A stretch of DNA of 64,000 nt, taken from Gelatoporia subvermispora B (taxonomy: Eukaryota > Basidiomycota > Agaricomycetes > Polyporales > Gelatoporiaceae). The stretch is taken from the NCBI GenBank assembly GCA_000320605.2, contig KB445794.1, positions 186,001 to 250,000 on the forward strand, in the 5' to 3' direction. Below the pieces are notes generated by a model. That model did no database searches. It saw nothing but the letters and a program-made list of their open reading frames with translations, and had not been told where the DNA came from. Below, in pieces: positions 12,858 through 24,595 of the stretch (position 1 is the first letter of the stretch; every line of letters starts with the position of its first letter). The position numbers were made by a program, and so were the translations under genes.

Positions 12858-14553
12858 TGTGTGCGAGGGTATCGGTGGGCCGGGGGAAAGAGGAAGAGCG
12901 GTGAGTTGAGCCGAAGGAGGCGCGCTGCGAGAATATGTAAGGGCTGCGCACAGCGCAGGTGGGGCAAAGGAGGAGCGCAGTCCGGGAGTGGAATATATGG
13001 CACCCTATGGCACCAGTGCCGGCCGGCCAAGGCGCAGTGGGAAATTTCACCGCCACGGCGCCTGCGCGCGCCAAACGCCAAGAAGGGTCAATAACAGAAA
13101 ACACAAAACAAAAGACAAACGTCCTCGGCGACAAGCAGACCTATAGCAGGTGCAAGCAAGTCATCTTCGCGTCCCCTGTGCAACCTCGTTGGTGATACTC
13201 TCGACCCTCGATCTGCCACCGGCACGATCGTCGCGCCTCGGCAGCTCGGCGCGCGCCCTGCCGCTCGCCGCCAGGGGCCCCGGGTCGATGTGGGGCGCGC
13301 TAAATCTTTCACCGCGGGCTCCATCTTCATCCACAGATCAACGCACATCGTCAAGATCGACGTCTACGTAGCCGACGCCCATGAGGACCCCGAAGCTTCG
13401 TACGGCACCGTGCTGCGATGCGGCAGCCAAGCATGGGAACACTTGCGAGGCCGACCCTCCGGCCGAGGGTTCACTGGAAGACGTCGAGAAAACTCAATAC
13501 GGACGGAATGGTTGGCCTTTTGCCAAGAATCTTCAGCATTCCTCGTTGGCTTGAAGGATTCCTGTGTGTCGGACTACTGCGCGGTGCAGCTAAAAGCGAA
13601 CAAAGTTTGAGCTTCACCTTATATCTTCGGTCAAAGCACGGTATATGCGTGCCAAACACGTACTAGATTCTTCCAAAGGACATCGTGTTGTTGAACTGCA
13701 CAGACATTCCTGATTTCCTCCACCGATGCGTGGGCTGTGCCCGAGTAGTCTCCACTCAAAACTAAGATACGCACTGCGCTTGTACCGTCAAGTCGCGCGA
13801 AAGCTTCTTTATATGCTCAAGTCTGCGACGAGCTGGACATCCCAGAAGCAGAAGGAACGAAATCGTTGAGAGAACTATGCGCATGCGCAAGCGCAATCTA
13901 CAGTTTGCAGAAGAGGACGAAGGAGACGTGAACCGACTAACAGTCTGCGTGGCCGAGTATTCGGGGTCACGGATCAGGCGGGATATTGCCAGATCGGGTC
14001 GAAGTGTCGGGCTAACGTAATGTGTGCCTACTACACATCCCGCGAAGACGTTCTCCTTCAACCCCTGCGTCCAGGTAAAATCTCTTGTTAATCTTCGTTT
14101 CATGTAATATACAAGACTTCCAGGAAGTCCTCACGACATCCAAAGCAACGAACTCTGACCGATAGACACGGCGCATTGTACTTAGCGCGCTGCGCGTGTG
14201 CTTACGATCACCTCCTGTAACAGCGCGCATAACGATTGGCTTGCGCAGGAGGCGGCGGGATCTAGGCACTTGGGTCCGCGAGCCAAGGCGAGCCAGTATG
14301 ATTGCAGCAAGAGCCGCACCCGCACCTCGTCAGATCAACGGCTAACCGACATCTATAACGACGCACATGACACCAGAAATTAAGCTGTTGGAGATGAGAC
14401 GGGACGGGACGAGATGAGCGTACACACGCGCACTTCGCGACAACAGCTACAGTATCGAGTATCATCAGGTCAAACTCCGGACAACTCTTCCAAGGAACAA
14501 GTTTGAGCACCGTCCAGTCCCCTCTTATCTTATCCCATCCCATCCCTGAACCT
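12858..14553. other. Long stretch without a supported gene
   Basis: Only unsupported frames occur. The best is minus-strand 13762-14103 (113 codons, ATG at 14103, starting MKRRLTRDFTWTQGLKENVF), which contains several GT/AG pairs and might be a small spliced gene, but I recognise no family. The GC-rich part near 13.2-13.5 kb could be the 5' end of a small gene. No terminal repeats, tRNA or transposase were seen. Confidence 0.35.
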
Positions 14554-16008
14554 CTACTCCATCACCCACTCGCGCACGGCCTGGCACCCGCCGATGTCCG
14601 GGTGCAGTAGCACCGCGGACAACCAGTGCTGCAGCAGGCGGCGCCGCTGGTCGAGAAAACTTGGCCGGTACTTGGCCAACGGGAACTTAGGCGGCAGCTG
14701 CGGCACGAAATGCTGCTGGCTCTCCTGTGTGGGGGGAAGCGCTATCAGATTGCCGTGTCGCTGGGATACGAGGATGGGCATGCGATGATATTCGGTCAGA
14801 AATGTCAGAGGACGAGGCGAGAGGCGGTAACCGTGGCCCGTGAGTCCTGGGCTTGAGTTCAGCTTCCCGCAGCGCAGTCGTACCGCAACGAAGCCGAGAA
14901 ATATTGGGCGATGTCATCTATTATGATTTCATATGATCCCAGTACTTGGTGGCCCGCACAGAACCCAGGTCCGACCAGACAAAGTCGCCAAAAATCAGGA
15001 GAAAGATGGCTACAGCACAACAAGGGCGTCAGGGGTCCTCACTGTCTTCTCATGAGCTGAGCCTCACGCAATCCCGGCGGGAGACGCTACACAAGACTAG
15101 CCAGACAATCCTGAGCGCTCCCGTCGGGGCCCAGGGAGCACACAAGCCCACGGATACGGCGCTTGGCCCAGTCGCCGCAGTCGCCTGACACGTCCGCGGC
15201 GCTGCGATGGTCGGAGGCGTGCTGCGCCCACGGCGCGCACCGGCCCTTTGCGCAGCCAGACGGGACTGAGAATCGGGATTCGGGGTGGAGGATGTGCAGG
15301 GAACGTGATACGCACGGGAAGGGACGCCCGGAGTCTGTCATAGAGGTGTACGAACGAGCTGTACCGCTTGTGCGCATGAATTGGCGTGCCCTACAGGTGT
15401 TTGTCCGTGTGGGTAGTCTGTCAGTTAAGCTGCCTGGAGCAGGTCCGTTGGCACCGCACGTACCTCCTTCGTCCGGATGACACAATCGTACACTGGAGAG
15501 CGCAAACACAGATGGTGTCAGAGTCAGCTGCGAGGGAGACATGGGAGAGAGGAGCGGCGCACGCACCGATGTATGCCCCACCGAGCTTGTCGCCGACGCT
15601 TGTCCACCCCGCGATCTCGACGCTCCGCGCAAACGCGTGGCTCTCACCCGAGTTGTCGCCCAGCCAGATGTCGCGGGAGTACACCGACGGCTCGTGCTTC
15701 GGCGAGAGCGGCGGCGAGTCGGGCGGGGTGTACTGCGTGTCTGTTGGGGTCTGTCGGCAAGTCAGTCAGGTTGTGAATGTACAGGCAGGAGAGGGAGGCG
15801 GATGACGGCGCACCTCGCAGAGCTCCTCGTACAGCCGTGCCTCCTCTTCGACGTCGATCGAATCTGGGAGGACAACGAGCAGACCCTTGGCGTTTTCAAA
15901 CGGGCGCAGCGAGGATGTGCTTGTGCTTGTGCTTGCGGTCGAGGCTTGTGCCGAGTGGGCCGACTCTGCACGCGGCGAGTGCGGGGCGTGCTCCGGAGAA
16001 CCCGACAT
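14554..16008 (-). CDS. YPT35: PX-domain protein, YPT35-like
   Basis: PX domains bind phosphatidylinositol 3-phosphate on endosomal or vacuolar membranes; fungal Ypt35 acts at membrane contact sites. Five exons keep the frame: 16008-15814, 15750-15567, 15492-15464, 15390-15316 and 14724-14554, giving about 217 residues. A Ser/Thr/Pro-rich N-terminus (MSGSPEHAPHSPRAESAHSA) precedes the PX fold. The fold begins VEIAGWTSVGDKLGGAYIVY and has the lipid-binding HKRYSSFVHLYDRLRASLP helix. The proline loop FVPQLPPKFPLAKYRP follows, and the domain ends with FLDQRRRLLQHWLSAVLLHP. Length and domain position at the C-terminus match Ypt35. The oddity is the last intron, about 591 nt against about 60 nt for most introns in this window. 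The PX class is firm; the orthologue name is less so. Confidence 0.83.
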
Positions 16009-17699
16009 GATTACGATAGCGCGCAAGGTGCAAGTTGAGCAGTTCAGCACAGGTCGAGCAGGGGATGTAGGCGAAGTGGGACGGGAGGATTACGAGTCGG
16101 GCGGATTATTGTTCGGGAGTAGATTAGTGTGTTCTTATTCTGAGCGTGGGCTCCATTAGGGCGATAACAAGAGACAATAATCAGTCAGAGTCGGCTTCCC
16201 AGCGCAGAACTCGTCGTGCCAGAGTTGACGTTGGTGGTGGAGGCGTGCCTGGCCCTGCAACTGTGCCGCGTGCCGCGAGAGTACCGTACAAAATGGGTAT
16301 GTAACTTACATCCGCATCACTTACGCGGAAGTTATAGGTGGCCTACAATTTCCTACACCGGCCCGTGAACTTTGTAAGGTAGTGAGGGAAACGTAGGTTA
16401 TCATATTCTGGTGCTAATAGATCCGTATCTCTCCAAGAACTCGTTCGCTGATCAACCAATCCCTCGCCCTTTTCCCTGCATTTGTGAACTTTGAGACGAC
16501 GTGCGCACTGATAACAGCGACTCCCGAACCACAGTCCGGAAATTTGACTGAATCGGCGCTGGGGAACAACTGGGGAAAGCTTCAAACCCACTCTAGAATT
16601 CGTACATTTAACCCCAAATATGTCTCTCGAGTGATCCCATGCTCGAGGCAGTCTTGCTACCCTCCGCCATGAAGATGGACAGCCTTAATGATACCGGGCA
16701 CGTTTTCTGGGAGGCTTTCGATGCAGACAATCTTTGACCAGTTTCTTAATTTTCTTTGCAATTTCTTATGCTGTTTTTGCATGTCCACGTGATTTTATGG
16801 CCGCCACGTGACATATGGTAACTTGTGTTACATACATCGTGTAAAACCTAAGTCGGAAATTACCTACAATTTCCTTGCGGATCTCCGAGAGGCAACCTTG
16901 TCGAGGTTGTCTCGTTCAAGACTCGCGAAATTCTCACCGTACCCCAACGTTGACGACCATCCGGCCCTCACTCGACTCTTCTTGTTATCCACGACTGATT
17001 TGCGTACAGTGTATTCGAGTCGGCGAGAAGACCTTGCTCACGAAATGGTTGATTGACTTTCCGAGATCTCGGAAGGCGGTTATCACTCTCATCTCTGGTG
17101 TCCAACTGAACTTCTACATAACGCTGGGATTGCTGAATGGCTTTCGTGTGCTTATCTGGACAACCTAAGATACGCATCAGGTGACGCTCTGGCTCGTAAT
17201 AAACTCTCCGGCGAATTTGTTCGGCAGAAGCTCCTGTCCTCGAGGCTTTCTCGTGGGCCGTGGGCTCTACGGAGCCCTGCAAACTCTCTGTCAAAGTTGC
17301 GCGTCAATCCTCTTTGAGCTGCCAAGGCTCAAGAGCCTACCGAATTTCTGCACCGCAGACGCACGCTACCGTCGCGCGAAACAGGCGGACTTCACGATTG
17401 TGCCAATTCGACCAGACAGAGGCAGGAGGCGCTGCGGGGAGATTGGGTAAAGCGTCCTTGACGTGGCCACCTCGCGGGTTAGCAAACATAAGGCTCTTTC
17501 TCTCCTACGTCGAAGAGATTCTCCTTCCTGCGCTCTACTGTTGGCGTCGCTCTCTGCACTTGTGACAGAGCGCAGGACTCGTTGTGGCCTCGTGCACTAC
17601 CCAGCGCGTTCGACGCTCCCAAGCCCCGCACGTCCTGCCCTCGTCTTGAGCCAGAAGTCCGCACCGCTCAGACGTACTTGAGCACCAACGGTCACCACT
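16009..17699. other. Intergenic region, no supported gene
   Basis: Divergent upstream space of the PX gene and the 634-residue gene. Scattered frames up to 108 codons (minus 16968-17294) show no motif. A 13-nt direct repeat, CCTACAATTTCCT, occurs at 16342-16354 and 16863-16875; its meaning is unclear. The part from about 17.5 kb is pyrimidine-rich and may be the 5' leader of the next gene. Confidence 0.45.
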
Positions 17700-19604
17700 A
17701 TGTCAGAGTACGCCACCTCCCGACACCCCAGTCTTCACGTCGACACCTCCAACAGCGTGCGCCCGGGCGAACCGTACGCTACGAGCACGCCCGCACTGCG
17801 CATTACCTCGCGGCAGCCCGAGCCGAGCTGGATCTCGGCGCCCGCCCCCGTATGGACGCAGAGCCCAACGCCCTCCCGTGCGCCCTCGCGCCCGCTCCCT
17901 ACGCCCGCCCCCGTGTACACGCAGCACCCAGCGTCCGACCGTGGCATGTCCGAATATTCGCGCGCCATGTCGCACTCTTCCCGGGGCATGTCGGACTTCC
18001 GCCAGCAGACACTCGCGTCTGGCTCAGGCATGGAGCCCGCACCCGAGTACGAGAACGCGTACCGCCACCAGTACGGCGATGAGGCCAGCGGATATGGGTA
18101 CGACCAGGAGGAGGGCGGGGGATATGATGAGGGGTTCGGCGAGCGCGATGAATATGCGGATGACGATGTCGAGGTCGAGTCGGACAACGAGCACATGACG
18201 GTGGAGCCGCTCGGTGAGGCGGGAATGTACGATGTACCGCCTGGTAAGGCGAAGGGCAAGGCACGGGCGTTTGTGGGTGGGTTCGTCGCAGGGTTCAAGC
18301 GCTTCCCGCGAGTCATTCCCCGGAATAAGCTCAAACGGCGCGTGCTGGAGAAGAAGGGCGGTGGGGCGGACGCAGGCTCAGAGTTTGCGACTGACGGTGA
18401 GGCGTTGCCGCGGTATGACTCTCCCGGACAGCCCGTACTGGACCCGTCGAACGTTCAATACGTCGAGGCGATGGATATGCCTCACGAGCAGCGTGCGTCC
18501 GAGGTGCTCTCGTATGTCTCGCCGCAGTCCCACCCTGTCTCCGTCGGGCGACGTCCCTCCACTCAGCTGTCGTACGCCGACCACCGTTCATCCCACACCG
18601 TGTCAGATAATGCGCCGCTGGACAACCCGTACGACCATGAACCACCCGCGTCGCTGGGCACAATGGCGGCACTAGCGAGTCCCGTGCAGATGAACCCACT
18701 CCCGACGCAAGACTACCAGAAGATGGACCCACCGCGGCGCTTCCATCCACAAGATGACTCGTTCAGTGCTCACATTAACCGCGTCAGCCGTTTCCTGCAC
18801 ACGATCAGAGAACTACCCTGGACGTCCTCGCGTGTTGTTGACGACTATGAACCTGGCAAGTCGCGCCGCGCGCGCTTGGCTGCACACAAACCCCAAGGCT
18901 CTTGGTACAGCGCACACAGGGAGCACGTCCCGGTCGATCTCCTCGGAACGCCCGGCCCGATGATGGGCATCACCCCATACGCACCCTCTCAGATCTCACA
19001 CAGCACAGGCATCGGACACGTACCCGTCCGGAGCACCTCGACCGGCCACACATCGCCCGTATACTCCCCGGTCGCCGGCAGCTCCGGCAGTCGCATTGCC
19101 CTGCCCCGTCACACTCCGCTCCACGGGCCCTCTCCGCTCCACCCGCCTCCCTTACGCTCGCCTTCCCCACGCACTCGCTCGCCTGACGGCGCGCGCGCGA
19201 CGCGCACCGGCGGGCACGTGCCCAACAGCCCCGACTCTCAGCCTATCTCATCCCCGGGCGCGTCCTCGCAAGGGCAGAACCAGAAGTCGTTCTCGTACAA
19301 CTACTACTTTGCGCCGCCGCAGCCGCTGTATGTGTACCCCTCCCAGAATGGCTCCCCACAGGGTTCGCCCACGCCTACGCAGGCAAACCCACCCATGTAT
19401 GTCATGCCCGGCCCCCCACAGATCGTCATCCCCGCGCAGCCCGCCTCGCCTGGCGGGGCGGTGCCGCCGTCGCCCATCGTCACCCCGCCGTCGCCCGGTG
19501 CGCCCGGTGCGCAGGGCGTGCCACACGTCCCGACTGTCACACAGTTCCCGCGCTCGTCGGGGTCGTCTCAAGGACACGGGAGTGTTAGATTAACCGGCCC
19601 ATAA
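17700..19604 (+). CDS. Hypothetical 634-residue low-complexity protein, single exon
   Basis: An uninterrupted frame from ATG 17700 (MSEYATSRHPSLHVDT) to the stop at 19602-19604, unusual in a window where most genes are densely spliced. The N-terminus is Pro/Ser/Thr-rich with repeated MSEY/MSDF-like units and PAPVWTQ/PAPVYTQ repeats. An acidic, Gly/Tyr-rich segment follows around residues 120-165. Two ordered-looking blocks stand out: a basic FVGGFVAGFKRFPRVIPRNK near residue 190, and HINRVSRFLHTIRELPWTSS with a following arginine-rich stretch near residue 360-385. The C-terminus is a long Pro/Ser/Gly tail. There is no signal peptide or transmembrane segment. The two blocks are the likely conserved cores. 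A scaffold or cell-periphery role is a guess. Strong GC-rich third-position bias supports real coding. Confidence 0.85.
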   Translation: MSEYATSRHPSLHVDTSNSVRPGEPYATSTPALRITSRQPEPSWISAPAPVWTQSPTPSRAPSRPLPTPAPVYTQHPASDRGMSEYSRAMSHSSRGMSDFRQQTLASGSGMEPAPEYENAYRHQYGDEASGYGYDQEEGGGYDEGFGERDEYADDDVEVESDNEHMTVEPLGEAGMYDVPPGKAKGKARAFVGGFVAGFKRFPRVIPRNKLKRRVLEKKGGGADAGSEFATDGEALPRYDSPGQPVLDPSNVQYVEAMDMPHEQRASEVLSYVSPQSHPVSVGRRPSTQLSYADHRSSHTVSDNAPLDNPYDHEPPASLGTMAALASPVQMNPLPTQDYQKMDPPRRFHPQDDSFSAHINRVSRFLHTIRELPWTSSRVVDDYEPGKSRRARLAAHKPQGSWYSAHREHVPVDLLGTPGPMMGITPYAPSQISHSTGIGHVPVRSTSTGHTSPVYSPVAGSSGSRIALPRHTPLHGPSPLHPPPLRSPSPRTRSPDGARATRTGGHVPNSPDSQPISSPGASSQGQNQKSFSYNYYFAPPQPLYVYPSQNGSPQGSPTPTQANPPMYVMPGPPQIVIPAQPASPGGAVPPSPIVTPPSPGAPGAQGVPHVPTVTQFPRSSGSSQGHGSVRLTGP

Positions 19605-20006
19605 TCTGTGATTCATCACTGTGCTGGCTCTCAGTGGCTCATGGAAGTTTATGACATATCGCAGAGACTTTGTTACCGCATCGTTATACGTTATTTGCAC
19701 GCACCATTAACTGCCCGATCATTCACGCTCGTTGTATAACATTGCATTTGCTTTCTGCCTGGTATCGTGGCTACCGTCCGGGGCTTTCGACCATTATCGC
19801 TCGGTTCCAGATTTCGATCGTTTATCTCGATCGCGTCCAGTCTGTAAGGGGATGTCCAGGCTACTTCAGCGTCGTTGGGCTGCCTATGTCTGCCTCCCGT
19901 CTGGATCGCAACCTCCGAGTAAATGGTTCGCAATGAGTTCCAGAGCTTTTGTCGGCTTTCGCCTCGCTTCGTCTCGTTTCCTTTCTACAGTCTTGGGTAA
20001 TTGGTA
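19605..20006 (+). other. Intergenic region and probable 5' leader of the BTB gene
   Basis: No gene is visible. Pyrimidine-rich sequence lies just before the BTB start codon. Confidence 0.5.
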
Positions 20007-21145
20007 ATGATGGAATCTGCAGCAGCTTGGCGAGCACCACGGTCTGAGAACCTTACGCGCTCCGACTTCTGGTTCACGGACGGGAATATTGTGCTCATCG
20101 TAGGCCACGCCGGGTTCAAGGTGCATCGTGGGCAGCTCGAACGACACTCGGATGTCTTCAGGGACCTCTTCTCGCTACCGCAGCCAATGGATCAAGAAAT
20201 GGTCGAGGGCTGTCAGTGCGTCGAGCTGTATGACTCGCCATCGGATATGCTCTACCTATTGCGGGCACTTTATGATGGGCTGTGAGTTTCAAATTATTAT
20301 TTGTTGCCTGAGTCTTTGACCACAACACGTCTAGGTACTTCAAGAAATCTTCTGCTCACGACTTTCCTGCTATTGCTGCTGTCTTACGTCTATCTACGAA
20401 ATACTTGATCGAGCATCTCAGACAACGGTGCCTTCTCCGGCTCGAAACCGACTGGCCGACCTCTCTTTTGGGCTGGGATTACAGGGAGAGACAAGCCACC
20501 GACTCCACCGGTCGCTACAATCCCCGTGACTCATTCCCTCACCCCATCCTTGTCATCCAGCTTGCACAAGAAATGCGTCTGGAAACTCTGCTCCCGTCTG
20601 CCTTCTATGATCTGTCGCGCTACGGGCCCCGCAAAATTGTCTACGGCACCGTCGCACCGTCGCCACCTCTGCCGACGCCCCCAACATCCGCCTCGTCTAG
20701 CGGCGTTGCAGATGCGGCCATCATCATCCGTATGTCGCAAGAAGACCTCGTCACAACGCTTCTCGGGCGCGAACTCGGGCAGCGCTACATCGCGGCGTTC
20801 CTCGATAAGGAGCTCTCCGAGCGGCCGATCTCCGAGGGCTGCTGCCACAAGGTGGCGGACGGCGGGCGCGTGTGTCGCGAGTCGTTTTACTTCATCATGC
20901 TCAATGTGCTGCGCTCCGTTGGTGGCATTGCGTGTGGGCGCGACGCGGACCCGCTCTTTACGCTCACACAGGCCGTTGACATGCTATCGCGTACGGACTT
21001 CTCGGACGGCGTGCGGCAATGTGGGCTCAAGATCTGTGCGGCGTGCAAGGTCGATTTTGCGGACGCAGTCGCAAAGGCGAGAGAGGAGGTCTGGGAACTT
21101 ATTCCTATGTGGTTTGGCCTGAAGGATGCACCGAATGGCATCTAA
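20007..21145 (+). CDS. BTB/POZ domain protein
   Basis: Two exons, 20007-20281 and 20335-21145, joined across a 53-nt intron (GTGAGT donor, GTCTAG acceptor) to keep LRALYDGLYFKK in frame. Residues about 18-110 form a BTB fold, with DFWFTDGNIVLIVGHAGFKV, HRGQLERHSDVFRDLFSLPQ and the YLLRALYDG segment. BTB domains dimerise or recruit Cullin-3. The rest is typical of the large Agaricomycete BTB family, with a helical back half (FPAIAAVLRLSTKYLIEHLR) and a cysteine-containing C-terminal region (CGLKICAACKVDF). That region could bind metal, but no standard finger is seen. Two adjacent ATGs (20007, 20010) could both start translation. The substrate or partner is unknown. Confidence 0.88.
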
Positions 21146-21785
21146 TTCGATACTACGATATTTCGACAGCAATGGATTCTTGTCGCATTGTTATTTTGTA
21201 TGTATGCTATCTTTGCTTTCATGTATATTTGGATCCATTCGTTCTACACGACGTTATTCTTAATCGCGGTCCCTGCCTGCACGTTGTGGTCCGCTACAAG
21301 GCGAATGTTTCGGGCCATAATGTGATCTGCTCGTAGCAGAGGCGCGAGAGGGAAGTTGGATATACGAAACCGCTTCGCCATACATGTGAGCAAACGTGAG
21401 TTGGACCTAGACGTGGTGTATTATATACAGTCAAATATGTGCGGCGATCGCAAATATCGAGTAGTGAGGTATGGGGATATACGGGGGCAACAGAGGATTG
21501 ACTCTTGAGGGGTATTATGGGCACAAAGATACGAGACGCGGCTATTTAGCTACGTCGTAGAACTTCAAAGGGAGGATACGAGGATTGAGCGGAGTGTAGT
21601 GACGAAACAAATGGTATGTGTGAGTAGCAGACGGGAATTCAGAAAGGAATGCTAAACAGCGTACGAGAGAATACCCGTATGGCGAGGCAACTATTACGGT
21701 GTGGGCACTCGACAATGGGATCGCATTATCGTGTGGTTCACTCTTGAGAGTATATCCATTGGGAGGCTGAGCAACAATTTGTGAG
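21146..21785. other. Convergent intergenic region, nothing recognised
   Basis: The BTB gene and the first rhomboid gene converge here. The minus-strand frame 21542-21847 (101 codons) shows no motif and overlaps the rhomboid 3' end. Confidence 0.5.
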
Positions 21786-23800
21786 TCATGACTCGACACA
21801 GAAATTTCCAGACGTCTCCTCGCAAGTTCCGGGAGAAAAGTCATCATCTGACAACTTGCTGTCGGTCAGGTGGTCGCCGGATGTTGGTTGCGATTTATGC
21901 GGCGGTTGTAGTATGCTGGCGGAGGAAGGTTGATCGGATGTATCAAGTGTAGTATAGTCGCCGTCAAGGAGCCCGGAAGTACGTATTGTCTTCATGTTAT
22001 TGTATTGTTGCACAGCCGAGGGACCTCTGCTAAAGCTGACGGATGGCCACCGCGCCTCCGCCACAAAGATCGACCACCTCAACCAGTCCCATAGTCTTGC
22101 TCCGTATGACCAGTAGAAAGCACCGAAAGTCGCTCCCCCCAGGTGAGCGAACCAGTCAATTATCCTATATAATGCAATGACATGAGCGATATTCTTTCCG
22201 CCCAAACCCAGTAGGCTGAGTCGCTGACCTCCAACCACGTACGGCACCCAGTATATCCAAAGCCACCAAGGTACCAATGCCCCATTTCGCGGGTACTACG
22301 AGAAATGAAAGAAAGAAGAATCGTATTGGCATATCCGGCACGGACAGTGTAGTATATATGACCGCAGAGTATACAGCTGCTGATATTCCCAGCGAGCTTG
22401 GCAGCATGGTACATGCTTTTTCCATGGCAGAAAGTTTGAGTACCCTTGCCTCGGGGAACAGTAATTCTGGACTATAAGACTTCAGAACGCGGGCAAGCGC
22501 GTTGGAAAAGTGTATTCGGCTTCCGGCTATGTGAGAAGCGAGACTTCCGCAGAGACCTCCTGCATGAGACTCGTCAATTTTTTCCGCCGAACGCTCAATG
22601 GGTCAATATAGAACCTGCCTGTAATCAGGAATGCAAGTAACTCCCTCACAGCTCTGTTTTGTGGGAGGCTTAGTTCATCCATTGCCAAAGTACGCTCTTG
22701 TGCCTTGACGAGCATCAGGTGTTCGGTCACGCAGCCTAATAATGGACTCAGAAAAAGCGAATCATGACATATGGCAGTGATCCGTACCGAAGCCAAACAG
22801 CGCGACTGCGTTGAGCCAATAGTGCACAAGAACTCGGTGACTCAACCAAAATAATGTGAAGAAGGATTAAGAGTAGAGTGAAATTCGATGCTAACCTAAA
22901 TATGTTTGTAAGCATGGTGTATGACCTCCCGGAAGGCGGCCAGTGCATGAAGTGCATACAAAGAAACGGCTTGAATCGAGGGAACTTCCAGAAAGTATAG
23001 ATAGCCCCATTGATGAGGCAGATGGTCACCAGAAGTCGTGGTCCAGCAGTCCTGGCATCAATTAAGCCAAGTATGCTGTCGTGAATGTACTGAATAGCGT
23101 CTGATAGCGGTGATGGGCACTTCTCCTGTAGTGTCCGTATCGGACGCATGGCAGCATAAACCCTCTGAAACCACATCTTATCATCGATATACTCCTTTAT
23201 GTTCATGACGAATGGACTCACCAAAGTCCCCATCAAACCCTGGAACGCAGCGGATTCCTGAATGACCTGCTTCAACAATTCTTTGGAATGCACCGCTTCT
23301 GGGCTGTTCTTGCCTTTATCTCGCTCTACCAGCACCGCGTCCGCCCAAAGAGCACATAGAGATACATCATGTGTTTTCCAAGCAGCGAGGGAGAAGGCAG
23401 CGATAGAGAATGTGATACAGAACTGGGGTAACGGTCATAGTGATTGGCTGGGACAATGTATCCCATGTACTGCACTGACTAGAATCTGTCTCCGTATGGG
23501 TAATGGGCCGGCAGGATTGTCTGATGGAGACTGACGGTCGTGGTTGCAATCTGTACGGCCAGCTAATGGTGGCAGTTTGTAGGCTTCGTCCTTCATTGCT
23601 TTATAGACTTGCCGGAGTCGAACATGGTCAAAGCAGGACGAGATTCGTGTACCAGAAAGCAGCCGATTATGAAGACAGAAGCTCAGAACAGGTCTTGTGA
23701 GCCACATGCGTCGGTAAATCAGCTGGAACATCGTGAAGTGCCCCTTGTGACGTAGCAAAAGACGATGTCTCAGTAAAATGATCCTATCATACCCGGACAT
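21786..23800 (-). CDS. Rhomboid-family intramembrane protease, copy A (substituted GxSG motif)
   Basis: Rhomboids cut transmembrane substrates with a Ser-His dyad in the membrane; fungal mitochondrial members are Pcp1/PARL-like. The ATG at 23800 begins a basic, presequence-like N-terminus (MSGYDRIILLRHRLLLRHKG). Later exons give a membrane segment (LINGAIYTFWKFPRFKPFL) and HWPPSGRSYTMLTNIFSHRV across an intron, continuing LVHYWLNAVALFGFG (the H-x4-H-x3-N pattern). The catalytic-serine motif reads LGISAAVYSAVIY and the histidine motif IDWFAHLGGATFGAF. The serine and histidine remain, but the glycine after the serine is alanine, where copies B, C and D have GxSGA. A hydrophilic tail of about 85 residues follows the last membrane helix. 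Some middle exon ends were not resolved. Activity is uncertain. Confidence 0.8.
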
Positions 23801-24147
23801 GCGCAATACCAGACTCGCCTCATGCCCACGAGACTCTGATATACGCTGATTTGACTATGTGCGGTTGATGTACAGGCTCAAAAACGTAGAGCGCTGCGCG
23901 GCCTCTGGCACGACAGCAATTAGACTTTCAAAAAGGCAACATCTGCAACCTTAGCGTCTAACCAAGCCGACTCGTTCACCTTGGTTCACGCTTAACTGTT
24001 GACGCGCCACAGAGAGTCAGAAGCGTAACTCATACACGAATATTCACACCAAGACGATACAAGAGGTCGTACATGCGGAAGACTGATGAGACAACCACGA
24101 TGCTATTATCGACACATCGCTGACCAGGATGCGGTCCTGGTGCGGAC
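23801..24147. other. Upstream region of rhomboid copy A, no gene recognised
   Basis: About 350 bp between rhomboid A and the small cysteine-rich candidate. No motif, repeat or RNA was recognised. Confidence 0.5.
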
Positions 24148-24595
24148 GTGTCTGCAGCCATCATTCAGCTCGCCGCTTCTCTGCTCCTCCTCGCTGCCTC
24201 CACTGTCGCCTTCCCTTGGTATCCGAGTTGGGGGTTGCAGCGCAGGACCAGGTACGTCTGCGACCTTACACATTGCACAGCTTTCAGAGAGCTCCGCTGT
24301 CAGAGCTGGTGGCAGCGACGCCTGCAATCCATGCATGAAGGGCAGCGCCAGGTGCCTTCATATACGAGGCGACAGTAAGAACCTTGTAGACAAGTTCGAC
24401 GATGTATTCGTTTGCAAAGCAGCTAGCTCAACGAATGAGGGTAAAATCACACTGAGATATGATGTCACCAGGTGTGGTAAAGTGTTCCAAAATTCTGTAT
24501 CAAGACATTGCTCGAGGGCCGGCTGGAAGCGAGTCTTTGAGCTCATTATTACGCTGGCAATGATACAGTCAAAACGAATGAATCCTGTAATATAG
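24148..24595 (+). CDS. Candidate small secreted cysteine-rich protein, start codon lost or missed
   Basis: A strong signal-peptide-like stretch (SAAIIQLAASLLLLAASTVA) is encoded just after 24148. It can be joined through a short intron (GTACGT donor near 24250) to SSAVRAGGSDACNPCMKGSA, then a segment with further cysteines (CLHIRG, VFVCKAAS, TRCGKVF, SRHC). The frame closes at 24595. The first codon of the signal peptide is GTG, not ATG, and the frame has no ATG upstream before a stop. The gene may therefore be a decayed effector-like gene, may have an unseen first exon, or may be chance. The presequence followed by six spaced cysteines is what makes it worth listing. Confidence 0.33.

Noticed and set aside
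16342..16875. 13-nt direct repeat CCTACAATTTCCT
   Set aside because: Two copies 521 bp apart with unrelated flanks and no terminal inverted repeats are not enough to call an element.
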